Of a stretch of DNA of 18,913 nucleotides, positions 1 through 6,622 are shown in pieces. This DNA comes from Bacteroidales bacterium UBA6397. Lineage in GTDB: Bacteria > Bacteroidota > Bacteroidia > Bacteroidales > UBA932. Both the position numbers and the translations under genes were made by a program. Position 1 is the first letter of the stretch. Each line of letters opens with the position of its first letter. The notes beneath the pieces were generated by a model. The model ran no database searches, was not told the origin of the DNA, and worked only from the letters and a program-made list of their open reading frames with translations. The stretch is from the NCBI GenBank assembly GCA_002439875.1, contig DJQB01000011.1, positions 1-18,913 of the forward strand, read 5' to 3'.

Positions 1-21
1 TAATTCATCGAACTCACGTTA

Positions 22-1470
22 ATGTTAGTAACGCTTGCGTTTGTGTCAGCACTTCTGATAGGTTGCACAGAGAAGGAAACGCAAGTTGAGGTGTCGTCTG
101 TGTCATTGAACACAGCGACAATCGAAATGGTTGAAGGCGAGACTTTCAGCCTAGTGGCGACCGTCCTTCCGAAAGACGCTGAATATGACGGTGTGATCTG
201 GGCCTCATCCAATGCCTCTGTCGCCAGTGTGAACTCTGGCACAGTGACCGCCATCAAAGAAGGAACGGCCACAATCACCGCCAGCGCAGGAGGCAAGTCA
301 GCGACTTGTACTGTCAAGGTCTCAGCAAAGATCATAGCCGTGACATCTGTCTCATTGGACAAGACCAGCTTGTCAATGCAAGTCGGCGAAACAAAAACCC
401 TTACGGCCACGGTGAAGCCTGACGATGCCACAGACAAGAACGTGACTTGGTCTTCCTCCGACGAGTCTATAGCAAAGGTTGACAATGGCAAGGTGACCGC
501 CATTAATGCTGGTCAAGCAAAGATAACTGTTGCGGTAGGGAAGATTACCACGTCAAGCGATGTTGTAGTTTATCAACCAGATAATGTCATCATATACACG
601 ACAACCGATAAGAAAGTGTTAAAGCCGTATAATGAGGATGCGTTTGGTTCAGCTATAGTCTCCAATACTTATTTTGGCGATGTTGGAATCATTACTTTTG
701 AAAAACCGCTTACAATTATTGGAGGTGAGGCTTTTTATAGACAGTCAAAACTACAGTCTATAATTATACCAGAAACAGTATCAACTATAGGGGAAAATTC
801 GTTTAGACAATGTACTGGACTCTTGTCCGTAAAACTACCTCAAAGTTTGACTTTAATAAAATATAGAGCATTCGAAGGGTGCCGTTCATTAACAGCATTG
901 GTATTTCCAGATAATGTTCAGGAAATAGGTGGCTACGCATTTCAATATTGCAAAAAAGCTTTTGAGAATAACACATTGGCATTACCTAAGAAACTGCAGA
1001 CTATTTCACAAAGATCATTTGATCATTGTGGGCTACGTCATGTTATATGGAACGAAAAATTGAACTATATAGGAAATGATGCGTTTTGTAGTAACGACTT
1101 TGAGGAAATATCAATTTCAGGGAATGTCGCAACAATTGATAACCATTGTTTTGCGTCATGTCTATTGTTGAAGAAAGTAGAATTACAAGAAGGTATTACA
1201 AAAGTGGGTGGATACTGTTTTCTATACTGCGTGAAATTATCTAAAGTCATTTTACCAAGCACAATTACAGAACTTGGTTATATATTCCCCCAATGCTATA
1301 GTCTTAAAGTTGTATATGTCAAAGCGATGATGCCACCTATTTTAAAATCTGATGTTTTTGAAAGCGCTAATCTAAACCAGTTGTCGATTTGGGTCCCAAG
1401 AGCATCAGTAGAGGCATACAAAGAAAAATGGAGCGCCTATAAGGATAACATCAAAGGTTATGATTTTTAG
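22..1470 (+). CDS. Big_2 / BspA-type leucine-rich-repeat lipoprotein
   Basis: Predicted exported lipoprotein of 482 residues, probably displayed on the cell surface. The N-terminus is a short hydrophobic segment ending in a lipobox (LIGC, Cys15). Two bacterial Ig-like (Big_2) domains follow at about residues 24-102 and 106-186, with the usual VxSVSL start, a WSSS-like strand and a final GxATIT/QAKITV strand. From about residue 220 to 470 there are BspA-type LRR_5 units (LxxIxxxAFxxCxxLxxVxLPxxLxxI pattern), closing with the usual VPxASVEAYKEKW-like end. An in-frame TAA at 1-3 leaves ATG 22 as the only Met start before the lipobox, yet the signal peptide lacks the normal positive n-region, so the 5' end may be damaged. 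Base composition drops sharply where the LRR part begins. Family role is usually adhesion or protein binding; the ligand here is unknown. Confidence 0.85.
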   Translation: MLVTLAFVSALLIGCTEKETQVEVSSVSLNTATIEMVEGETFSLVATVLPKDAEYDGVIWASSNASVASVNSGTVTAIKEGTATITASAGGKSATCTVKVSAKIIAVTSVSLDKTSLSMQVGETKTLTATVKPDDATDKNVTWSSSDESIAKVDNGKVTAINAGQAKITVAVGKITTSSDVVVYQPDNVIIYTTTDKKVLKPYNEDAFGSAIVSNTYFGDVGIITFEKPLTIIGGEAFYRQSKLQSIIIPETVSTIGENSFRQCTGLLSVKLPQSLTLIKYRAFEGCRSLTALVFPDNVQEIGGYAFQYCKKAFENNTLALPKKLQTISQRSFDHCGLRHVIWNEKLNYIGNDAFCSNDFEEISISGNVATIDNHCFASCLLLKKVELQEGITKVGGYCFLYCVKLSKVILPSTITELGYIFPQCYSLKVVYVKAMMPPILKSDVFESANLNQLSIWVPRASVEAYKEKWSAYKDNIKGYDF

Positions 1471-1479
1471 TCAGGTCAT

Positions 1480-1779
1480 ATGAAATTATTTAACACATTT
1501 ATCCAGCAAGCTGCGTATGAAATCTTGGCAGATAATAGAAGAAAGGCTTTGCAGCGTAGCGGTGGCATGGTTCTTCATGGTGATGAGGGAAGAATGACAG
1601 CCGAGGAAATTGCCGAGGCAATAAACAAAAATCCGAATTATGGATGGCATTATCTTCCTTTGACGGCTGATCAAGTCAGCGGATCCTTGATGGAGGCCGC
1701 GAGGACGGATAAGCATTTTGCGTGGTTCCGATCATTTAACCCAGAGCAGATAAAATTCTGGGCGTACTGTGATGATTGA
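1480..1779 (+). CDS. Small hypothetical protein, possible winged-helix fold
   Basis: A 99-residue protein starting 9 nt after the stop of the LRR lipoprotein, so probably on the same transcript. It has no signal peptide or TM segment and should be cytoplasmic. I do not recognise a family with certainty. The stretch MTAEEIAEAINKNPNY (residues 39-54) followed by PLTADQVSGSLMEAARTDK and then FAWF...FWAY resembles the helix-turn-helix plus wing layout of HARE-HTH or related winged-helix domains, where a helix opens with 'T.EEIA' and a second helix selects DNA or a partner. That resemblance is by eye and weak. Codon use is ordinary and ATG 1480 is the only sensible start. A link to the upstream lipoprotein is unclear, since one is exported and the other is not. 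Confidence 0.6.
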   Translation: MKLFNTFIQQAAYEILADNRRKALQRSGGMVLHGDEGRMTAEEIAEAINKNPNYGWHYLPLTADQVSGSLMEAARTDKHFAWFRSFNPEQIKFWAYCDD

Positions 1780-2170
1780 CGAGAGCCGGTCAGCAAGTCT
1801 TCTTCACTCGGCCAAACTCTAAATGCAATAAGGCACTGTCATTCTCCGAAACGGGGTATGGTGGTGTCTTTTTGATTTTGGGGATCTAATATTCCTCGGA
1901 GATTTCGCAGGAATGGGAGCTTAGGCGACGTTTTAGGGCCAAATCTTTGCTCAAGAATGTCGTGGGGCGCTCTTGAGCAACGATAAAGGCAAATAATGCC
2001 GCCCAAGGGTGCAGCGGGCACTCTTGGGCAGCGATAATGGCTTAAAGTGCTGCCTAAGAGCGCTTGAAGTTCCCTATGGTTCAGGGCGGAATCTTTGATG
2101 AGTGGTCGAATTTGTGCTTCTTCAATACCAATGTGGCCACCGAACCGGGGCTGATTGAACTTGCCTGGGT
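1780..2170. other. Non-coding spacer with hairpins, no supported gene
   Basis: This 391-nt stretch separates the small hypothetical gene from repeat copy A. No reading frame here looks like a real protein. Its second half (1947-2063) holds the hairpin cluster described separately. The stretch 2064-2170 lies in a short open frame, but that frame runs into repeat copy A and is broken by stops in the corresponding part of copy B, so it is unlikely to be coding. Confidence 0.5.
1947..2063. repeat. Cluster of related inverted repeats (hairpins)
   Basis: Three potential hairpins sit side by side and share one motif. (i) TTGCTCAAGA at 1947-1956 is a perfect 10-bp match to TCTTGAGCAA at 1971-1980. 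(ii) 1967-1981 pairs imperfectly with 1998-2012. (iii) 2018-2032 (GCACTCTTGGGCAGC) pairs with 2049-2063 (GCTGCCTAAGAGCGC) over 15 positions with one mismatch and one G-T pair. Hairpins (ii) and (iii) are also direct repeats of each other with a period of 51 nt; 1967-1990 and 2018-2041 match at 20 of 24 positions. The arm of (i) is shared with (ii), so they could form alternative structures. It could be a REP-like element, a processing or termination site, or debris of a mobile element. Confidence 0.65.
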
Positions 2171-3006
2171 TGCCGAGAAGAGAGTTGGAATGAGGGCTTT
2201 GCCGAGAGAGAAAGCAGGGAGTTGTGCCTTAACCGGTGGTTTCTTTGGGGGTAAGAAGTGAAAATAATCTGTTTTTTAAGAATCTTATAAGTTTCTTTAT
2301 CGTTTTTTACGTTGATAATTGCGATATTGCGGATGGATTCCGGCACGTGTTCGGGGTTTTGTGACCAATCAAGAATTAACGCAACTTCAACTATGGAGAT
2401 TTCAGAGGCAATCGTGCCCGTCAGGAGGAAGACTGATGACCAGACAACCATTAGCCAAAAGACCATTGACCAGAAGACCGTTGGCCGTGACTTAAGCGGC
2501 CAGCGGATCGTTGGTCAAGATGATGTTTAATTACGAGGAGGAGCATCCGAATTCCCCGGAAGGAAAGATTCTGTACCATTATCGTCTTCAGGAGGTCGAG
2601 ACGGTCGAGCCGTTCGGTGATCGGATGTCATTCTATCTGTTGGAGTTGCCGAGGATAATGCGGTACACTGATGAATATGACAGCCCGGTTGCAGCGTGGT
2701 GCAGGATATTCAGAGATTTCGCTATCTTTGCCAAATCAAGGTCGGAAAAGGATGCGAGGTTCAGTAAGTTGGAAAGAGCGATGCGCGTCAGCGGCCTTGA
2801 TGACAAAGAGATTGACAACTATTTCAGCGATATGATGACAGAAAAAGAAATGCGTCCGTACATCAAAGGTGCCGAGCAGCAGGGCTACCGCAAGGGTTTT
2901 AAGGCAGGGACCGAGCAGGGTCGGGCTGAAGGCGTTGAAGAGGGCATAGAGAAAGGCATAGAGAAAGTTGCCAAGTCCTTGCTGTCATTAGGCGTCCCGA
3001 TTGAGC
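2171..3006 (+). repeat. Long direct repeat, copy A (left flank of the PUL)
   Basis: About 836 nt that recur in the same orientation at 17221-18031. The similarity begins at TGCCGAGA (A) / TGTCGAGT (B) and fades just after TTGAGC at 3001-3006. It covers about 340 nt of non-coding sequence, a 15-nt tandem array and a truncated Rpn-family gene. Small indels separate the copies: single bases in the 5' part and a 24-nt in-frame difference in the C-terminal Glu/Gly-rich stretch. No terminal inverted repeats or target duplications are evident at the edges. The shared 5' flank shows that the Rpn gene was already truncated before the copies diverged. Confidence 0.85.
2438..2527 (+). repeat. 15-nt tandem array, copy A
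   Basis: Six degenerate 15-nt units run directly into the start of the truncated Rpn gene: GACCAGACAACCATT, AGCCAAAAGACCATT, GACCAGAAGACCGTT, then three more divergent units ending GGTCAAGATGATGTT, which carries the start codons. Two frames are open through the first three units and both end at TAA codons that copy B keeps: one would encode five-residue units (DQTTI-SQKTI-DQKTV), the other QPLAKRPLTRRPL-like residues. Whether either is translated is unknown. Confidence 0.65.
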
Positions 3007-3059
3007 AGATCGGAATTGCCACCGGCTTGTCTTCCGAGAGGATTGAGGCCTTGAGATAG
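2520..3059 (+). CDS. Truncated Rpn-family protein (C-terminal part only)
   Basis: A 179-residue protein (182 if the TTG at 2511 is used) resembling the C-terminal half of Rpn-family recombination-promoting nuclease/putative transposase proteins. Recognisable parts are HYRLQEVET followed by DRMSFYLLELPRI, the helical middle around AAWCRIFRDF, and a Glu/Gly-rich tail with repeated EGxxxGxxKG units (about residues 128-155), ending in a short helix-turn-helix-like piece (IEQIGIATGLSSERIEAL). The N-terminal PD-(D/E)XK core, with its D...QxK-type residues, is absent. An in-frame TAA at 2493-2495 blocks extension upstream, and copy B has the same stop. Full-length family members are near 300 residues. 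It may be a remnant or an independent small protein; the intact frame and strong terminator downstream leave the second option open. Confidence 0.7.
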   Translation: MMFNYEEEHPNSPEGKILYHYRLQEVETVEPFGDRMSFYLLELPRIMRYTDEYDSPVAAWCRIFRDFAIFAKSRSEKDARFSKLERAMRVSGLDDKEIDNYFSDMMTEKEMRPYIKGAEQQGYRKGFKAGTEQGRAEGVEEGIEKGIEKVAKSLLSLGVPIEQIGIATGLSSERIEALR

Positions 3060-3084
3060 GTCAAAAAGATAGGTCAAAATAAAA

Positions 3085-3122
3085 CAGCGGATTTTAATAA
3101 CGAGCAAAATCCGCTGCTTTTT
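3085..3122 (+). terminator. Rho-independent terminator after the Rpn fragment
   Basis: A perfect 11-bp stem, CAGCGGATTTT (3085-3095) and AAAATCCGCTG (3106-3116), with a 10-nt loop, is followed by CTTTTT. It sits 25 nt after the stop of the truncated Rpn gene and fits a plus-strand intrinsic terminator. A second small hairpin (ACCGCT/AGCGGT, 3128-3143) follows. It would also keep plus-strand transcription from running into the antisense of the PUL operon. Confidence 0.85.
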
Positions 3123-3160
3123 CTCTGACCGCTATTCAGCGGTAATATTGTCGATATTCT

Positions 3161-3198
3161 ATAATTGGTGCACTTCGACAAGCTCAGTGACCAATTAT
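3161..3198. repeat. REP-like palindrome between converging genes
   Basis: ATAATTGGT (3161-3169) and ACCAATTAT (3190-3198) form a perfect 9-bp stem, extended inward after a one-base bulge by CACT/AGTG. The internal sequence CACTTCGACAAGCTCAGTG is close to a short palindromic string I recall as an interspersed repeat in many bacterial genomes; that is memory, not a search. It lies 7 nt beyond the stop of the GH3 gene and may end or stabilise the PUL transcript. Confidence 0.6.
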
Positions 3199-3204
3199 CA
3201 TTGG

Positions 3205-5412
3205 CTACCGAACCGTGAACCCGACGGGTTCACCTGAGGCGGAGTCGGTGGCCACCCAGAGTTGGAAATCACCGGGCTCTACGACATATTCATTGTTGAT
3301 GTTCCAGAAGGCGAGGTCGGTGATCGGTAGCGAGAACTCAACGACAGTGGACTCACCGGCTTTTAAGGTGACCCTCTGGAAGCCTTTGAGTTCCTTGACA
3401 GGGCGGGCGATGGAGCCGACTAGATCACGCACATAGAGCTGGGCGACCTCTGTGGCGGCATATTCACCGCTGTTCTTGAGGGTGACTTTGACCTTGACCA
3501 TGTCGGAGGCGGAATATTCACGCTTGTCAATGGTGAGGTCGGAATATTCAAAAGTGGTGTAACTCAGGCCATAGCCGAACGGGAAGAGAGGGCCGTAGCC
3601 ACTGTCGAGGTAGTAGGAGGTGCAGCCGTTGGAGGTTTGGCCCGCCTTGAGAGGAAGGTCCATGAGGAGAGTCTCCGTGCCGGTGTTCGGACGTCCGGTG
3701 CTGAGATGGTTGTAGTACATCGGAGCCTGGCCGACAGTTTTGAGGAAGGTGGCCGGGGTCTTGCCGGATGGAACGGCCTTTCCGCTCAGGAGATCAGTGA
3801 TCGCCTCGCCACCCATTGTGCCTGGGTGGAACGAGTACAGCATCGCATCGCAGTTCTCAAGATCACGGCCAATCGTCAACGGTCTGCCGGCCATCACTAC
3901 CACGATGACTTTCTTGCCGGTCTGCCTCATGGCTTCGATCAACTCACTTTGGGCACCTTGCAGATTCAGATCGGAGAGGCAGTGCGCTTCTCCCGAAAGG
4001 ATAGCCTCCTCGCCGACGAACACAACGATCGCGTCAGCCCTTGAAGCAGCGGTCTTGGCTTTGGCGATTCCGGCCGTGCTTCTGTCACGGCTGAAAGCGG
4101 TTCCCGGCTCGTAGATCACATTGTAATTCTTTTTGAGTGCCTCCAATGGAGTGATGGTATGGGCCTCATCCCCGTCAAACGCCCATGTGCCTAGCTGCTC
4201 GTAAGGAGCGTCGGCCAGAGGACCGGTCACGAACAACGTCTTGACATTCTTCAAAGGAAGGGCGGCGTTGTCATTCTTCAGAAGGATGGTGGATTCGATG
4301 GCGCTTTGTTTGGCGGCCTCCAAGTGAGACGGGTCATAGAGTGTGTTCCTTGATGCCTCTTCATTGACGTAAGGATTGTCGAACAGTCCGAGGCGGAATT
4401 TCAGGCGAAGGATGTCCCTGACAGCACTGTCGATCTGTTTTTCGCTGATTTTCTTCTCCTTGACCAATTCCTCGATGAAGGAGATGAATCCGTAGGACAT
4501 CATATCCATCTCGACTCCAGCGTTGACCGCCAGATAAGTGGCATCCTTGAGATCCTTGGCGAATCCGTGCATGATCATCTCTCCTGAGGAGTTCCAGTCG
4601 GTGACGATCATTCCGTCAAATCCCCATTCGCCCCTCAAAATGTCTTTCAACAGCCATTTGTTGCCTGTTGAAGGGACTCCGTCGATGGTGTTGAACGAAG
4701 TCATCAGGGTCATCGCCCCGGCATCCACACCAGCTTTGAAAGCAGGGAAATAGACGTTGCGCAGTGTCCTTTCGGAGATCTCGGAGGCGTTGTAGTCCCT
4801 GCCTCCCTCAGCGGCTCCGTAGCCTACGAAATGCTTGAGGCAGGCGGCGATGGAGGTGGAGTCTCCGTTGCCCTGGTAGCCACGGATCATTGCGGTTCCC
4901 ATAACAGCGTCAAGGTACGGATCCTCTCCGGAACTCTCGGCGATTCTGCCCCAGCGCGGGTCTCTTGAGATGTCAAGCATCGGGGAAAAAGTCCATCTCA
5001 CTCCGCAGGAAGTGGCCTCAATGGCTGCCACACGGGCACCCCTTTCAACCAACTCAGGGTCAAATGTGGCGGCAAGGCCAAGCGGAATCGGGAATATGGT
5101 CTTGAATCCGTGGATGACATCCCTGCTGAAGATTATCGGAATCCCTAGCCGGCTTCTTTCAACGGCGGCTTTCTGGACACTGTTGATCTCAGCCGGATCC
5201 ACACAGTTGAGAATCGAGCCGACCTCACCTTTCCCGGCCGCCTCGGTAAGCCAATCCCCACCGGAAAGCTGGTTCATCTGGCCGATTTTCTCATGCAGGG
5301 TCATCTTCGAAAGGAGTTCTTCAATCTTCCTCTCCGTCTCGTCTTTTTCGGCACAGCCGCAGCAAACCACAAGGCCGGCAGCCACAATCATAAGGTATTT
5401 GAATATTCTCAT
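3205..5412 (-). CDS. GH3 beta-glucosidase lipoprotein
   Basis: Glycoside hydrolase family 3 enzyme that should release glucose from the non-reducing end of beta-gluco-oligosaccharides, anchored in the periplasm or outer membrane. ATG 5412 is preferred over ATG 5460 because it gives a clean lipoprotein signal (MRIFKYLMIVAAGLVVCCGC, Cys20); the upstream start would add 16 residues. From that start the protein has 735 residues. The GH3 N-terminal barrel spans about 30-350, with KH at 193-194 (CLKHFVGYG) and the nucleophile Asp272 in GMIVTDWNS. The GH3 C-terminal domain spans about 370-590, including the SGEA segment near 474. A fibronectin-III-like domain closes the protein (about 630-735). It is the last gene of the PUL core operon, 52 nt after GH16. 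Glucosidase specificity is inferred from the GH16 partner. Confidence 0.92.
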   Translation of the reverse strand: MRIFKYLMIVAAGLVVCCGCAEKDETERKIEELLSKMTLHEKIGQMNQLSGGDWLTEAAGKGEVGSILNCVDPAEINSVQKAAVERSRLGIPIIFSRDVIHGFKTIFPIPLGLAATFDPELVERGARVAAIEATSCGVRWTFSPMLDISRDPRWGRIAESSGEDPYLDAVMGTAMIRGYQGNGDSTSIAACLKHFVGYGAAEGGRDYNASEISERTLRNVYFPAFKAGVDAGAMTLMTSFNTIDGVPSTGNKWLLKDILRGEWGFDGMIVTDWNSSGEMIMHGFAKDLKDATYLAVNAGVEMDMMSYGFISFIEELVKEKKISEKQIDSAVRDILRLKFRLGLFDNPYVNEEASRNTLYDPSHLEAAKQSAIESTILLKNDNAALPLKNVKTLFVTGPLADAPYEQLGTWAFDGDEAHTITPLEALKKNYNVIYEPGTAFSRDRSTAGIAKAKTAASRADAIVVFVGEEAILSGEAHCLSDLNLQGAQSELIEAMRQTGKKVIVVVMAGRPLTIGRDLENCDAMLYSFHPGTMGGEAITDLLSGKAVPSGKTPATFLKTVGQAPMYYNHLSTGRPNTGTETLLMDLPLKAGQTSNGCTSYYLDSGYGPLFPFGYGLSYTTFEYSDLTIDKREYSASDMVKVKVTLKNSGEYAATEVAQLYVRDLVGSIARPVKELKGFQRVTLKAGESTVVEFSLPITDLAFWNINNEYVVEPGDFQLWVATDSASGEPVGFTVR

Positions 5413-5464
5413 TTGCAAACTTTTGCTTATTATAAAACGTAATTCGGCCAGGTGCTTCATCCTG

Positions 5465-6583
5465 CTATTGCTTCTGGAAAACCCTCACGTAGTCGATTTC
5501 GTAAGTGGCCGGCAGACAACTCTCATCGACACCCATCGCTCCGCCCCAGTTGCCGCCCCAAGCCAGATTCAGCTTGAGGTAGAATGGATTGTTGAACGGC
5601 CATGTGTCGTAGTTGCCCTTCCCATCGTTCTTGAATGTCAGGTGAACCTCACCGTCAAAGATGAAGTCCATCTTCTCGGCTGTCCACTCCAAAGCATAGG
5701 TGTGGAACTCGGACTGGGAGCCCTTGAGGAGGAACTCGTGGGTCTTCTGGGTTTTCTTAGGATGATTGTAGGCGGTACAGTGGATGCTGGAGGAGACATA
5801 TTCAGCATGATAGCCGACCTCTTCCATTATGTCGATCTCACCGTCCGCTGGCCAGGCCTTGAAATTCTTCGGCATCATCCAGAATGCCGGCCATGTTCCT
5901 TTGCCCTTAGGCAGTTTGAGCCGCGCCTCGAAATAGCCGTAGGTCCAGGATTCCTTGGTGTTCATCCTGACAGACCGTACCTTGCCTCCGATCTTCTGGG
6001 CGGTGATCTTGAGTGTCCCGTCTGAGACTTCGGCGATTTTCACTCCGTTATAGAGTCCGTCTGCGACATAGTCCTGGAGTTCGTTGTTGCCCCAGCCGCT
6101 GTCTCCGGTCTCGTACCACCATTTGCCGGAATCCGGTGTGGATGAGCCGCTTGTGTTGAACTCGTCCTGCCAGACAAGCTTGTATCCAACCGGGATGTTC
6201 ACTCCGTCCTCCTTGCAGTCTTGACGGACGCTTACGGTCTTTCTTGACGATCCGAAGCGGAAAGTCAGGACGGTCTCACGGGCATCTCTCGTAAAGTTCT
6301 CTGTGAGAGAAACTTTCACAGTAGAGTTCCCGGACATACCTCCGCTTGGGGAGACAGTGCACCAGTCCGCAGCTCCGGAGGACACGCCCCATTCGCAGTT
6401 GGCTGTCACGCTGACAGTCAGTTCCGTTGCCTCGTAGGATGCGACCAGAGCTTCCTTGTCGGTGGACAGTTCAGGAACAACTTCCTGATCGCCGGAGGAG
6501 CTTCCACAAGATGATGAGGAAAGGGCTGCCACCGCTGAAAGCGACAGCAACCCAAACGCTAAATATTGGAATAAACGTTTCAT
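5465..6583 (-). CDS. GH16 endo-beta-glucanase lipoprotein (laminarinase-like)
   Basis: Glycoside hydrolase family 16 endo-acting enzyme, probably on the cell surface, cutting beta-1,3 or mixed beta-1,3/1,4 glucans. Its 372 residues start with a signal peptide and a likely lipidated Cys26 (LSSSSC), then a BACON domain at about 35-123, which in this group usually acts as a spacer or mucin/glycan-binding module. The catalytic jelly roll begins at YKLVWQDEF (134-142). The active-site signature is GEIDIMEEVG, with nucleophile Glu249, Asp251 and acid/base Glu254. The extra residue (ExDxME) is the beta-bulge form typical of the laminarinase/lichenase side of the family. WPAFWMMP and the C-terminal IDYVRVFQ are also typical. 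It lies 39 nt after the glycan-binding protein gene. Specificity between laminarin and cereal beta-glucan cannot be settled by eye. Confidence 0.93.
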   Translation of the reverse strand: MKRLFQYLAFGLLSLSAVAALSSSSCGSSSGDQEVVPELSTDKEALVASYEATELTVSVTANCEWGVSSGAADWCTVSPSGGMSGNSTVKVSLTENFTRDARETVLTFRFGSSRKTVSVRQDCKEDGVNIPVGYKLVWQDEFNTSGSSTPDSGKWWYETGDSGWGNNELQDYVADGLYNGVKIAEVSDGTLKITAQKIGGKVRSVRMNTKESWTYGYFEARLKLPKGKGTWPAFWMMPKNFKAWPADGEIDIMEEVGYHAEYVSSSIHCTAYNHPKKTQKTHEFLLKGSQSEFHTYALEWTAEKMDFIFDGEVHLTFKNDGKGNYDTWPFNNPFYLKLNLAWGGNWGGAMGVDESCLPATYEIDYVRVFQKQ

Positions 6584-6622
6584 CGTGAAATGAATATATT
6601 CGCAAAACTATTAGAAACTGGT

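Noticed and set aside
1947..2063. CRISPR array
   Set aside because: The units are imperfect palindromes at a 51-nt period with only two or three copies and no unique spacers; no cas genes are present.
2064..2261. Plus-strand open frame of 65 codons leading into repeat copy A
   Set aside because: The overlapping part of copy B has in-frame stops and a one-base indel, so the frame is not conserved.
2122..2466. Minus-strand open frame of 114 codons over the 5' part of repeat copy A
   Set aside because: The matching part of copy B contains indels that break the frame, and the residues do not resemble a known family.
2312..2530. Plus-strand open frame of 72 codons including the five-residue units
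   Set aside because: A one-base insertion in copy B breaks the 5' half. Only the tandem-array part stays open in both, so I report the array and not a gene.
4970..6025. Long plus-strand open frame (351 codons) across the GH3/GH16 junction
   Set aside because: It is antisense to two strongly supported enzymes, has low-complexity, unrecognisable sequence and spans their gene boundary. It is a shadow of high-GC third positions.
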